This document shows positions 1-5,390 of a stretch of 6,095 nt of DNA, piece by piece. A model generated the notes under the pieces. It searched no databases. It was not told the origin of the DNA and worked only from the letters and a program-made list of their open reading frames with translations. Within the stretch, counting starts at the first letter, position 1, and each line of letters begins with the position of its first letter. The DNA comes from Helicobacteraceae bacterium UBA6016. Its GTDB lineage: Bacteria > Campylobacterota > Campylobacteria > Campylobacterales > UBA6016. The position numbers and the translations under genes are program-made. The stretch lies in assembly GCA_002428055.1 (NCBI GenBank), contig DIZY01000100.1, positions 48,957-55,051 on the forward strand, written 5' to 3'.

Positions 1-940
1 CGTCAGGGTTATCGCTACTGGAAGTAGCTCTTTGGAGATAAAGCACAAATTCACGGATTCATTGGCGGGACGAAAAAGAGTCTTTGGGGTAGAGCCGCTG
101 AGTTTTGATGAGTTTTTGATGTTTCATGGGCACGAGAGGCTGCTAAACTTCAAACGGATGTTTGCGGAGGCTATCGACAAGCTGAGCCTAAAGCCGATGG
201 TTGACGCCTTGTCACAAGAGTTTTTATCTGCTTTTCATGAGTACTTGCTGTTTGGCGGCTATCCGGAGGTCGTACTGCTCCCATCAAAAGAGGAGAAAAT
301 AACAAAGCTCAAAAGCATCATCGACTCATACATCAACAAAGACATAAGAGACATCGCAAACATAGAAAATGTAGAGGCATACAACAATCTGCTCAAATAT
401 ATCTCCATCAATACCTGCGGGACATTCAACTCTGCCGGCGTATCAAAGGATATAAAAGTAGCTCTAAACACGCTAAGCAGATATGTGCAAATACTAAAAG
501 ACACCTTCATAATAGGCGAACTCTCCCCATTTTTTACCAACAAAAACAATGAAATATCCAAAAACAAAAAGCTATTTTTCAAAGACCTAGGCAGTAGAAA
601 TCTACAAATCTCATCGTTTGTAGCTTTGGGCGACAGAGTGGATAGCGGTGCGCTGTATGAGAACTACGCCTACAATAGACTTGCAGGTGAGCTTTTGGCG
701 ACCGAGTCACTACATTTTTACCGCACTCAGTCGAAGACAGAGATAGATTTTGTCAAAGTGAGCGAGGATGGGTTATCTATATTTGAGGTCAAAGCCGGAA
801 CTCATACGCAAATACCCAAAGCGTTTGGCGAGTTTGCCTCAAAATATGCAGACAAAAATATCAAAAATATGACCGTGATAAACAGAGATATTTTTGATTA
901 TCGAAACGGTGTATGGTTTGTACCGGCTTATTTGTATTAG
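1..940 (+). CDS. AAA-family ATPase with DUF4143 C-terminal region, 5' end outside window
   Basis: This is the C-terminal part of an AAA_14/DUF4143 ATPase. Proteins of this family bind ATP, but their cellular role is not settled. The frame is open to the left edge, with codons starting at position 2 (about 312 visible residues). The first residues, VRVIATGSSS, are the sensor-1 strand of the AAA core, followed by LAGR and PLSFDEF, all typical of the family. Walker A and B must lie upstream of the window. The TTG at 32 lies inside this conserved motif and is not a start. Next come the DUF4143 signature LLFGGYPEVV, a winged-helix-like stretch (LLKYISINTCG to the RYVQILKDTFIIGEL segment), and a PD-(D/E)XK-like fold (GALYENYAYNRL, TEIDFV, FEVKAG) that keeps its E, D and E-x-K residues. 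Family proteins are usually about 380-450 residues, so roughly a quarter is missing. The gene stops at TAG 938-940 and converges on the lipoprotein operon. The family call is firm; the function is open. Confidence 0.9.
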   Translation, partial: VRVIATGSSSLEIKHKFTDSLAGRKRVFGVEPLSFDEFLMFHGHERLLNFKRMFAEAIDKLSLKPMVDALSQEFLSAFHEYLLFGGYPEVVLLPSKEEKITKLKSIIDSYINKDIRDIANIENVEAYNNLLKYISINTCGTFNSAGVSKDIKVALNTLSRYVQILKDTFIIGELSPFFTNKNNEISKNKKLFFKDLGSRNLQISSFVALGDRVDSGALYENYAYNRLAGELLATESLHFYRTQSKTEIDFVKVSEDGLSIFEVKAGTHTQIPKAFGEFASKYADKNIKNMTVINRDIFDYRNGVWFVPAYLY

Positions 941-975
941 GCGCCCAAGGTCATTAGTCCCAGCCTTTGCAAAAT

Positions 976-1005
976 CGGCAAGAGAGCGCCTCTCATCTCT
1001 TGCCG
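976..1005 (-). terminator. Perfect 10-bp hairpin between convergent genes, probable terminator of the lipoprotein operon
   Basis: The arms CGGCAAGAGA (976-985) and TCTCTTGCCG (996-1005) are exact inverted complements around a 10-nt loop. Read on the minus strand, the stem lies just past the 170-residue lipoprotein stop (1013) and is followed by ATTTTGC, a short T-tract. It could therefore stop traT-operon transcripts. On the plus strand it follows the ATPase stop (940) but has no T-run, so it is less likely to be an intrinsic terminator in that direction. A competing inner stem (GAGAG/CTCTC, 3-nt loop) overlaps the left arm. Confidence 0.6.
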
Positions 1006-1012
1006 TCCAAAC

Positions 1013-1525
1013 CTACCTCCTTTCAACCTCTTTTTTGCCATCATCATAAAGCCCCTGCGCTTTTAGCTCTGTTATCACCTCATTTGCGTCATACGACATC
1101 ATATTTTCAGGTCTTTTGTCGCTCATGCCGATAACCAGTTTTGCCATGGTATTGTTGCTAACTCCACACTTATGAAGACCCATGCCGCCGACATTGAGCA
1201 TAACACCGCTTGAGGACAAGCACTTCTCAAGGTACTCTTTGCCGCTACTCATCATGGAGCCTTTGACATTTGATATTTCATCCGGCTTGATGATATAGAA
1301 ATACTGCTTGCCCTCTTTTAGCGTAGCTTCCGCCGCCACTTGAAGAGCATTTGACGCTGATGTTTTTTCATTTGCACCCCACGATGGCGAGCCTGAGCCG
1401 TTTCGTATACTGACAAGCGCTTCTGATTTGTTATTTGGATTGAAAGCTACTATTGGCTTTTGCGCACAGCCAGAGAACACGATTGCGCTAAGCGCCGCTA
1501 TTGATATAACTACTATTTTTTTCAT
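1013..1525 (-). CDS. Predicted outer-membrane lipoprotein, unknown function
   Basis: This 170-residue protein has a textbook lipoprotein signal: MKK, a hydrophobic core, then the lipobox FSGC with the lipidated Cys at residue 20. The next residue is Ala rather than Asp, which favours sorting to the outer membrane. The mature part is soluble-looking, rich in Ser, Gly and Lys, with two further cysteines (KEYLEKC and LHKC) about 17 residues apart that could form a disulfide. I do not recognise its family. Translation starts at ATG 1525-1523 after AAAAGG, which directly follows the TAA of the TraT gene; the 14-nt gap suggests translational coupling. Being second in an operon with TraT, it probably also acts in the outer membrane, possibly as a partner of TraT, but that is inferred from position only. 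The gene ends at TAG, and the hairpin at 976-1005 probably ends the transcript. Confidence 0.85.
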   Translation of the reverse strand: MKKIVVISIAALSAIVFSGCAQKPIVAFNPNNKSEALVSIRNGSGSPSWGANEKTSASNALQVAAEATLKEGKQYFYIIKPDEISNVKGSMMSSGKEYLEKCLSSSGVMLNVGGMGLHKCGVSNNTMAKLVIGMSDKRPENMMSYDANEVITELKAQGLYDDGKKEVERR

Positions 1526-1539
1526 CTGATTTTACCTTT

Positions 1540-2316
1540 TTAAAATATCTGGCTTATCTGTTCAGCCATCTTCTCAACCATTACGGGCAACGCTTCATCT
1601 AGCTTTAGATTCATCTTGACCGCTTCGCTAAATACTCTTGTCTTATGCTCCACATAGTCGGTCTCGTAGCTTTGCGCTGTTTTTGTGGATTGATTGGAGT
1701 TTATCGTGCCTCCCGCTCCGTCATTTGATCGGATAGGACCTGCAAAAGAGTTGGCAAATCCAGCTCTTGCCTCTTGCCCCAAAGATACTTGACCCTCCTT
1801 TGTATCTTTGACCGTCACTACTTTTGACGATTTTTTCTCCCTTACTACGACATCGGTCACCATCCGAAATATCTCATCTTCGGTTAGCTTACCGATACCA
1901 CCAACGACTAGACCACCCACTACCGCTCCGATAAGCCCGTCTTTGCCTCCGCTATTTACCGCTCCAAGCACTCCGCCTACAACTGCTCCGGTACTAGCCG
2001 CCCCTGCCGCTTTTGCCTCTTTGAGATTATTGGCAAATAGTACATTGCTCATCAGCGTATATTTGGCGGCTTCTGGGTCGTCTACCACCTTATAGCCTTT
2101 TGAGTTTAGCTTTGAGACGATACGAGGCTCTAGTGCGCCCACATCTTGCCCGCTTGTATTTTTGATACTTACAAATACAGTTCTCTCCGACTTTTTGACA
2201 GGGTCTAGGAAGATAGAACTTGTCATTTTGGTTTGGGTCTGTAGCTCTGTTGTGGCGCAGCCGGTGAAGAGAAGAGCAGCAGCGCCAAAAGCTATTGGAT
2301 ACTTCAAATACCTCAT
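1540..2316 (-). CDS. traT: TraT-family outer-membrane lipoprotein (complement resistance / surface exclusion)
   Basis: In F-like plasmids TraT is an oligomeric outer-membrane lipoprotein that blocks mating between like donor cells (surface exclusion) and contributes to serum resistance. This 258-residue protein is close to the usual TraT length (about 240-245). Matches run along its whole length: lipobox LFTGC with Cys20; TKMTSSIFLDP and SERTVFVSIKNTSG, corresponding to TQMSETIWLEP and SERTVFLQIKNTS of F TraT; KGYKVVDDPEAAKY; a Gly/Ala-rich hydrophobic stretch (about residues 105-145) that inserts in the membrane in the family; DEIFRMVTDVVVRE; and a C-terminal YETDYVEHKTRVFSEAVKMNLKLDEA segment. 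Translation starts at ATG 2316 after AGAGG with a 5-nt spacer. It is the first gene of a two-gene operon. No conjugation gene is nearby, so surface exclusion cannot be assumed; a chromosomal role in envelope protection is equally possible. Confidence 0.93.
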   Translation of the reverse strand: MRYLKYPIAFGAAALLFTGCATTELQTQTKMTSSIFLDPVKKSERTVFVSIKNTSGQDVGALEPRIVSKLNSKGYKVVDDPEAAKYTLMSNVLFANNLKEAKAAGAASTGAVVGGVLGAVNSGGKDGLIGAVVGGLVVGGIGKLTEDEIFRMVTDVVVREKKSSKVVTVKDTKEGQVSLGQEARAGFANSFAGPIRSNDGAGGTINSNQSTKTAQSYETDYVEHKTRVFSEAVKMNLKLDEALPVMVEKMAEQISQIF

Positions 2317-2355
2317 AAAAACCTCTTTTTTGGATTTTGACTTTGAAACGGCGAA

Positions 2356-2383
2356 ATTTTATTATTTTTGGTAGTTGCTACAA
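2356..2383 (-). promoter_or_regulatory. Candidate promoter of the traT operon
   Basis: On the minus strand a TTGTAG -35-like hexamer (2383-2378) lies 16 nt before TAAAAT (2361-2356). Transcription would start near 2349 and give a leader of about 33 nt that carries AGAGG (2326-2322). The stretch is AT-rich and other hexamers could serve, so this is the best of several options. Confidence 0.4.
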
Positions 2384-2427
2384 GCTATAGGAATTTTTCT
2401 ATAAAAACAACACCGAATTAAAATAGT

Positions 2428-2454
2428 TATAGTTCGCTTCCAAAAAAAGGAGGT
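2428..2454 (+). promoter_or_regulatory. Candidate -10 element and strong ribosome binding site for the small-gene operon
   Basis: TATAGT (2428-2433) sits in an AT-rich stretch and would place a start near 2440. It is followed by AAGGAGGT (2447-2454), a near-perfect Shine-Dalgarno sequence 9 nt before ATG 2464. The ribosome binding site is convincing and fixes the start of the DUF2283-like gene. The -10 is only a candidate, and no clear -35 is visible, which is common in Campylobacterota. Confidence 0.45.
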
Positions 2455-2463
2455 ATTGCAAGC

Positions 2464-2781
2464 ATGAAAATCAGCTTTGATAAGACAATAGACGCTCTTT
2501 ATATTGAATTTGTCGATGCAAAAAGCGTAAAGACCATTGAAGTAGGCGACGCACTTGTTGACTTCGACTGTATTTGTGGGTATGCCTTCATTTTACTATA
2601 TCTACCAAGAAAAACAAAAAAGAGCCTTTCTTGCGGGAGGACTATCTGGTGCAACAATGGAAACATGCTAGTCAAGGTCAGCCTAGACAACGGCTACTCA
2701 TATGACGAAAAGATGAATGCATTTGTAGATACGAACGCAGGAGTCGCTTTTTATAACAATATCGATAGATGTTCATATTAA
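2464..2781 (+). CDS. Small protein with DUF2283-like N-terminus and atypical tail
   Basis: This is a 105-residue predicted protein. Residues 1-36 (MKISFDKTIDALYIEF, then KTIEVGDALVDFD) match the start of DUF2283, small proteins of unknown function that usually read MKI-yD-eaDALYI, EVGD and vDyD, followed by a VVGIEIL strand. Here the expected strand is absent. From residue 37 the sequence becomes CICGYAFILLYLPRKTKKSLSCGRTIW, which does not resemble the family, then a soluble-looking end (MLVKVSLDNGYSYDEKMNAFVD). The change could be a natural tail or an old frameshift: the +1 frame stays open from 2558 to a TAG at 2669-2671. The start is secure because of AAGGAGGT 9 nt upstream. The stop lies 11 nt before the next gene, so the three small genes are probably co-transcribed. 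DUF2283 genes often occur beside small stress or toxin-antitoxin-like genes, but no function can be given. Confidence 0.65.
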   Translation: MKISFDKTIDALYIEFVDAKSVKTIEVGDALVDFDCICGYAFILLYLPRKTKKSLSCGRTIWCNNGNMLVKVSLDNGYSYDEKMNAFVDTNAGVAFYNNIDRCSY

Positions 2782-2792
2782 AGGGTTCAAAA

Positions 2793-3047
2793 ATGAATCA
2801 AGATAATAAAGCTAGTGGTGTGGGCAGACAACTGTCGGACGCACTAAAACGAGCCGCAAAAGCACTCTGTATGCTTTTAGCGCTTTGGGTTGTTGGCGCA
2901 CTGTCGTATCTTAACTATCTAAAAAGCAAAGATGTAGATGAGCTGATAGTGGCAATTATAGGCTGGCTAATGGGGCTATTTTTTATGTGGATATTTATAG
3001 CTAAAAAAGAAGAGTGGCTAAAGGAAAAGATAAATGATTTTTTTTAG
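2793..3047 (+). CDS. Small membrane protein with two transmembrane segments
   Basis: This 84-residue protein has a basic, probably amphipathic N-terminus (QLSDALKRAAKAL), TM1 at about residues 24-43, a short charged loop (KSKDVDE), TM2 at about 51-70, and a charged tail (KKEEWLKEKINDFF). The positive-inside rule predicts both ends in the cytoplasm. I chose ATG 2793 because AAAGGG lies 7 nt before it; an in-frame ATG at 2769 would overlap the preceding gene and has no ribosome binding site. No family is recognised. Size and topology resemble holins and many two-TM accessory proteins, but nothing specific supports a lysis role. The downstream gene begins 20 nt after its stop, so the two are likely co-translated from one message. 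Confidence 0.75.
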   Translation: MNQDNKASGVGRQLSDALKRAAKALCMLLALWVVGALSYLNYLKSKDVDELIVAIIGWLMGLFFMWIFIAKKEEWLKEKINDFF

Positions 3048-3067
3048 GATAGCAGAGGAGATGCGAA

Positions 3068-3400
3068 ATGAGTTTAGGTGAAGGTTTATGGCTAGGGGCG
3101 CTAGCAGCCGCCATCTCTTACGGAGTTTATTTGATTGCAAAAAAAGAGCAAGAACGAGAGGCAAGAGGACAAGAAAGATCAGATATTTGCTCCTCCATAC
3201 TTGCAAGAGAGGAGGATGGGTCAAGATTTACCAAAAAAGAGCTAGTGGATTACGGCGAGCTTGAAAAAATAGGCGCCATAAAAGACGACAAACTGGAGGT
3301 AGTGATGATGCCTATAGATAAGTATGAACGGATGGTGGAGATGTGTAGGCTGATTGAAGAAGAAGAGAAGAGGTCTCAAAAAAAGCAAGAGGAACTCTAG
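3068..3400 (+). CDS. Membrane-anchored, charged coiled-coil protein of unknown function
   Basis: This 110-residue protein has one N-terminal hydrophobic segment (about residues 4-24), then KKEQEREARGQER, which places the rest in the cytoplasm if the positive-inside rule holds. The middle (SRFTKKELVDYGELEKIGAI) is soluble. The end (MPIDKYERMVEMCRLIEEEEKRSQKKQEEL) is a strong helix and probable coiled coil. The MPIDKYERMVE stretch recalls the helix of Phd/YefM- or RelB-type antitoxins (general form -isleeYerLlE-), but one short helix is weak evidence and the DNA-binding N-terminus of those families is missing. GAGGAG 7 nt before ATG 3068 supports the start. It is the third and last gene of the small operon, after the two-TM protein, and may interact with it in the membrane (inference). 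Confidence 0.75.
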   Translation: MSLGEGLWLGALAAAISYGVYLIAKKEQEREARGQERSDICSSILAREEDGSRFTKKELVDYGELEKIGAIKDDKLEVVMMPIDKYERMVEMCRLIEEEEKRSQKKQEEL

Positions 3401-3486
3401 CGTGCAAGTAAAGCATTTTATGCAAGCTTCCAAGCGTAGTTAAAATTTTATAAAATTCTAATAAAATAAGCCAAATATTAATAGTC

Positions 3487-3502
3487 ATTGATGCTTATTG
3501 AT
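3487..3502. repeat. ATTGAT direct repeat with 10-nt period
   Basis: ATTGAT occurs at 3487-3492 and 3497-3502, one helical turn apart, directly before a perfect palindrome at 3504-3515. The spacing suits a protein binding the same DNA face twice. Short motifs like this also arise by chance in AT-rich DNA. Confidence 0.3.
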
Positions 3503-3503
3503 T

Positions 3504-3515
3504 AGCAATATTGCT
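3504..3515. promoter_or_regulatory. Perfect 12-bp palindrome, candidate operator
   Basis: AGCAATATTGCT equals its own reverse complement. It lies between two sets of direct repeats. It could bind a dimeric regulator acting on the operon at 2464-3400 or the gene at 3753. It is more than 200 bp from that gene's start, so its target is uncertain. Confidence 0.35.
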
Positions 3516-3518
3516 TTA

Positions 3519-3540
3519 TGTAATAACTTTTGTAATAACT
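3519..3540. repeat. Tandem TGTAATAACT repeat with 12-nt period
   Basis: TGTAATAACT occurs at 3519-3528 and again exactly at 3531-3540, separated by TT. Two exact 10-mers this close stand out and resemble iterons or paired regulator half-sites. Only two copies are present, and no replication gene is in view. Confidence 0.5.
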
Positions 3541-3720
3541 GATAAAATTTTATTTTTGAAAAACTGTATGGAATAGGCTTTATAAGGTATTAGCGTGGCT
3601 GTCCCTCTCACTTCCTAATAAATCCTCAAAAGTCTTTTAAATCACTTTAAACAAGCGTCTAGTTAGCCACTGCTTATTAAGTATGCCAATTTTATACAAT
3701 CAAAATTTTTAATAACAAGA

Positions 3721-3747
3721 TAAAATACACTAAAACAGTAAAGGGAA
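3721..3747 (+). promoter_or_regulatory. Candidate -10 element and ribosome binding site for the gene at 3753
   Basis: TAAAAT (3721-3726) is preceded by a T/A-rich stretch, the usual Campylobacterota style in which the -35 is poorly conserved. A start near 3733 would give a leader of about 20 nt. AAGGGAA (3741-3747) ends 5 nt before ATG 3753 and supports that start. Confidence 0.5.
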
Positions 3748-3752
3748 GTTTT

Positions 3753-4100
3753 ATGGGCGGTGCAATCAATAATTTTCTTGTCGGTGGAGCATCCTCTTCT
3801 TTATTGATTATTTTGGCGGTAGTTGTATTTGCAGGTATGATGGTCGCCAAGATGTCATCCTTTAAAATGGCAATAGCGGCCTTTGTATTGGTTGGAGTAT
3901 ATGCCATATTGGATTCGTATAAAAGCAATGCGGTAGCGATTGGCAATGACGGTAAGATAATAGGGGAAGAGGTGGTTTGCGTGGACGGTTTGGCATACAA
4001 GAGAAATCAGGGAAGTCTTTTTAGTTCAGAAAATTTGACTTTACTGCTGGACGCTAACGGTTCATCATTGAAATGCAGAAAAATAGGTGATATAAAATAA
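3753..4100 (+). CDS. Small two-TM membrane protein with exported two-cysteine tail
   Basis: This 115-residue protein has a Gly/Ser-rich N-terminus, TM1 at about residues 14-32, a short loop with two lysines (AKMSSFK), and TM2 at about 38-54. The positive-inside rule puts the loop in the cytoplasm and the tail (55-115) in the periplasm. The tail has Cys76 and Cys108 in the frame CVDGLAYKR, then LLLDANGSSLKC. This C-x-DG-x-x-Y to D-x-x-G-x-x-x-x-C layout recurs in small phage- and plasmid-borne envelope proteins and suggests a disulfide-closed beta fold. I know no named family for it. The gene stands alone, with its own candidate promoter and ribosome binding site, and converges on the operon at 4118 with only 17 nt between stops. 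Coding status is well supported; function is unknown. Confidence 0.75.
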   Translation: MGGAINNFLVGGASSSLLIILAVVVFAGMMVAKMSSFKMAIAAFVLVGVYAILDSYKSNAVAIGNDGKIIGEEVVCVDGLAYKRNQGSLFSSENLTLLLDANGSSLKCRKIGDIK

Positions 4101-4117
4101 TTGTAAAAAATAAACAC

Positions 4118-4684
4118 CTAGGCTAGATAGGGAATATTAAGTCCATCATCTTTGTCGTCGCTCGATAAATCATCATAGTCATCGGCCGTTAAGGCGTCTA
4201 TCGATTTTTTTATAACTATTTTTTGCAGTGGGTGTATCTGGCTTTGCCGTAGCCATTTTTCGAACTCTTTTTTGTAGTAGTGCAGCAGTGCCGGATGTGC
4301 CGCATCTTTGGAACTTTCTAGCTTTTTCAAAAGCACGGTTGCTTCCGAGGTATCCATCGATTGGAGCTTTGGGAGCTTGATGAGGACATTTCGCATAAAT
4401 TGGTTTGTTTTGTATGGTTCCCCCATGTACAAAAGCTTTGAGGCCGACTCCAAGTCCGCTTCGTGCTCGCTATACCCGTAGCTATATCGAAAATGTCCGC
4501 AAACAAGCGGAATATATTGAGGGTAATGCTCCAGCACAAAGACCAACTCTCTTAGGTCTTGGTCTATTAGTACATTAAAAAGAGTATATGTCGTTTTGTT
4601 TGCTCTTGCCCAATGCTCGCTTGTTTCCAGATTTGGATTTTTGTCCAAAAATCTATCGTATTTTGCTATATCAAATTTACGCAT
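4118..4684 (-). CDS. Helical protein, shorter paralogue of the upstream gene
   Basis: This 188-residue soluble, mainly helical protein has no signal peptide or membrane segment. It aligns with residues of about 77-231 of the upstream 237-residue protein. Shared blocks are an NP motif near residue 16, TLFNVLIDQDLREL against MLFRALADDDFREM, YPQYIPL against FPIYTQL, LLKKLESS against LLKKVKSL, and HPLQKIVIKK against HPLKKIVLQK. It lacks the N-terminal ~75 residues of the paralogue and instead ends in an acidic tail (DDYDDLSSDDKDDG). The start ATG 4684 overlaps the upstream stop by 8 nt (ATGCGTAA) and has AAAGG 6 nt before it, so translation is probably coupled. Likely role: an adaptor or substrate of the VWA/MoxR-type machine encoded with it (inferred from context). 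No known enzyme motif is seen. Confidence 0.82.
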   Translation of the reverse strand: MRKFDIAKYDRFLDKNPNLETSEHWARANKTTYTLFNVLIDQDLRELVFVLEHYPQYIPLVCGHFRYSYGYSEHEADLESASKLLYMGEPYKTNQFMRNVLIKLPKLQSMDTSEATVLLKKLESSKDAAHPALLHYYKKEFEKWLRQSQIHPLQKIVIKKSIDALTADDYDDLSSDDKDDGLNIPYLA

Positions 4685-5390
4685 TTGCGGCCTTTTTTAG
4701 GTTTGCTATCTCTTTTTGTAGCACTATTTTTTTGAGTGGATGTGTCGCATTTTGCAAAGCCTCTTCGCACGCCAAAACAGCAAAATCCGTCAAAACTTTG
4801 TGCACCAAAGCAAGAGATTTTACTTTTTTAAGGAGTCTTGCCGCCTCTTCTTCATCAAACCCGCCTCTGGGCCTAAGCCTTGCGTACAAAGCCGCACTTG
4901 CCGCCTCACTCCAAAACTCCTGCGCCAAATATAGATACTCATTTACGCTTGTAATATCCAGCTTGACCTCTTCTATCATCTTTCGGCCGTTGATTAGCTG
5001 ATCTACCGAGAGTTGCGTATAGATGGGAAACTCTCGCACCGTTGTCGCCATTTCTCGAAAATCATCATCGGCAAGAGCCCGAAATAGCATTCTGGCTCTT
5101 TTGGATATTTTTTGGCGGAGTGCATCGCTTTCTAGCACCTTTGGGTTTAGCAGCCTTAGCCTCTCCAAAGCGCCGAGGCGTGAATGGCTAAAACCCATTG
5201 CGGCGACAAGGGGCTCGTCGTCGCTAAGCTGCGAGGGATGTGAGCCGCTAGGGCGATAAAAAGCCCAAAGTAGCCTTGCCTGCGTGTCTGCGTGCTCCAA
5301 AAACATAGCATCCCCGTCCGCCTCAAACGAAGGCAGTTCGGATAGGCTCTCTATGAGGGCTCTATATTCCGAGCCAGATAGTTTTTCCAT
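4677..5390 (-). CDS. Helical protein in VWA operon, longer paralogue
   Basis: This 237-residue soluble, mainly helical protein from ATG 5390 is of no family I can name. Residues 1-75 are specific to it (SEYRALIESLSELP, then FLEHADTQARLLWAFYRP). Residues of about 77-231 are homologous to the whole of the next gene product, so a duplication made the pair. A GTG at 5423 would add 11 residues and enlarge the overlap with the VWA gene from 29 to 62 nt. I prefer ATG 5390, with TTAGG about 10 nt before it, but neither start has a strong ribosome binding site. The overlap suggests coupled translation and a fixed stoichiometry with the VWA protein. The repeated helical pattern could be a scaffold domain of HEAT or TPR type, but I see no diagnostic repeat. 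Confidence 0.8.
   Translation of the reverse strand: MEKLSGSEYRALIESLSELPSFEADGDAMFLEHADTQARLLWAFYRPSGSHPSQLSDDEPLVAAMGFSHSRLGALERLRLLNPKVLESDALRQKISKRARMLFRALADDDFREMATTVREFPIYTQLSVDQLINGRKMIEEVKLDITSVNEYLYLAQEFWSEAASAALYARLRPRGGFDEEEAARLLKKVKSLALVHKVLTDFAVLACEEALQNATHPLKKIVLQKEIANLKKAANA

Larger units (their letters stand above)
3401..3752. other. AT-rich intergenic region with short repeats, no convincing gene
   Basis: These 352 bases lack a supportable coding sequence on either strand. They are clearly richer in A and T than the genes around them. They hold AT palindromes at 3444-3457 (14 bp, exact) and 3542-3553 (12 bp, exact), a cluster of direct repeats and a palindrome at 3487-3540, a GTGGCT/AGCCAC inverted pair (3595-3600 and 3665-3670), and a probable promoter for the gene at 3753. 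No strong GC hairpin with a T-run follows the stop at 3400, so the end of the upstream transcript is unclear. Confidence 0.6.

Noticed and set aside
1808..2095. Open plus-strand frame of 95 codons inside traT
   Set aside because: It is antisense to a gene with full-length TraT similarity and has a Thr/Pro/Ser-rich low-complexity product and no ribosome binding site.
1540..2316. TraT as proof of a conjugative plasmid
   Set aside because: No other transfer gene is visible; TraT homologues also occur alone on chromosomes.
2793..3400. Holin plus spanin-like phage lysis cassette
   Set aside because: Topologies fit loosely, but there is no endolysin, no second spanin and no other phage gene in view.
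3068..3400. Antitoxin of a Phd/YefM or RelB type
   Set aside because: Only one short helix is similar, the protein is membrane-anchored, and no toxin family is recognisable next to it.
3413..3423. GCAT-TTT-ATGC hairpin as terminator of the small-gene operon
   Set aside because: Four base pairs only, with mismatches on both sides.
3692..4000. Open minus-strand frame opposite the two-TM gene
   Set aside because: The plus-strand gene has a promoter-like element, a ribosome binding site and sensible topology; the minus frame has none of these.
4084..4120. TAGGTG/CACCTA inverted pair spanning both stops as a bidirectional terminator
   Set aside because: Only 6 bp with a 25-nt loop and no adjacent T-run; too weak to call.
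4588..5001. Open plus-strand frame of 137 codons across the two helical genes
   Set aside because: It lies antisense to two genes supported by mutual homology; the Phe/Ser/Cys-rich product is typical of a shadow frame.
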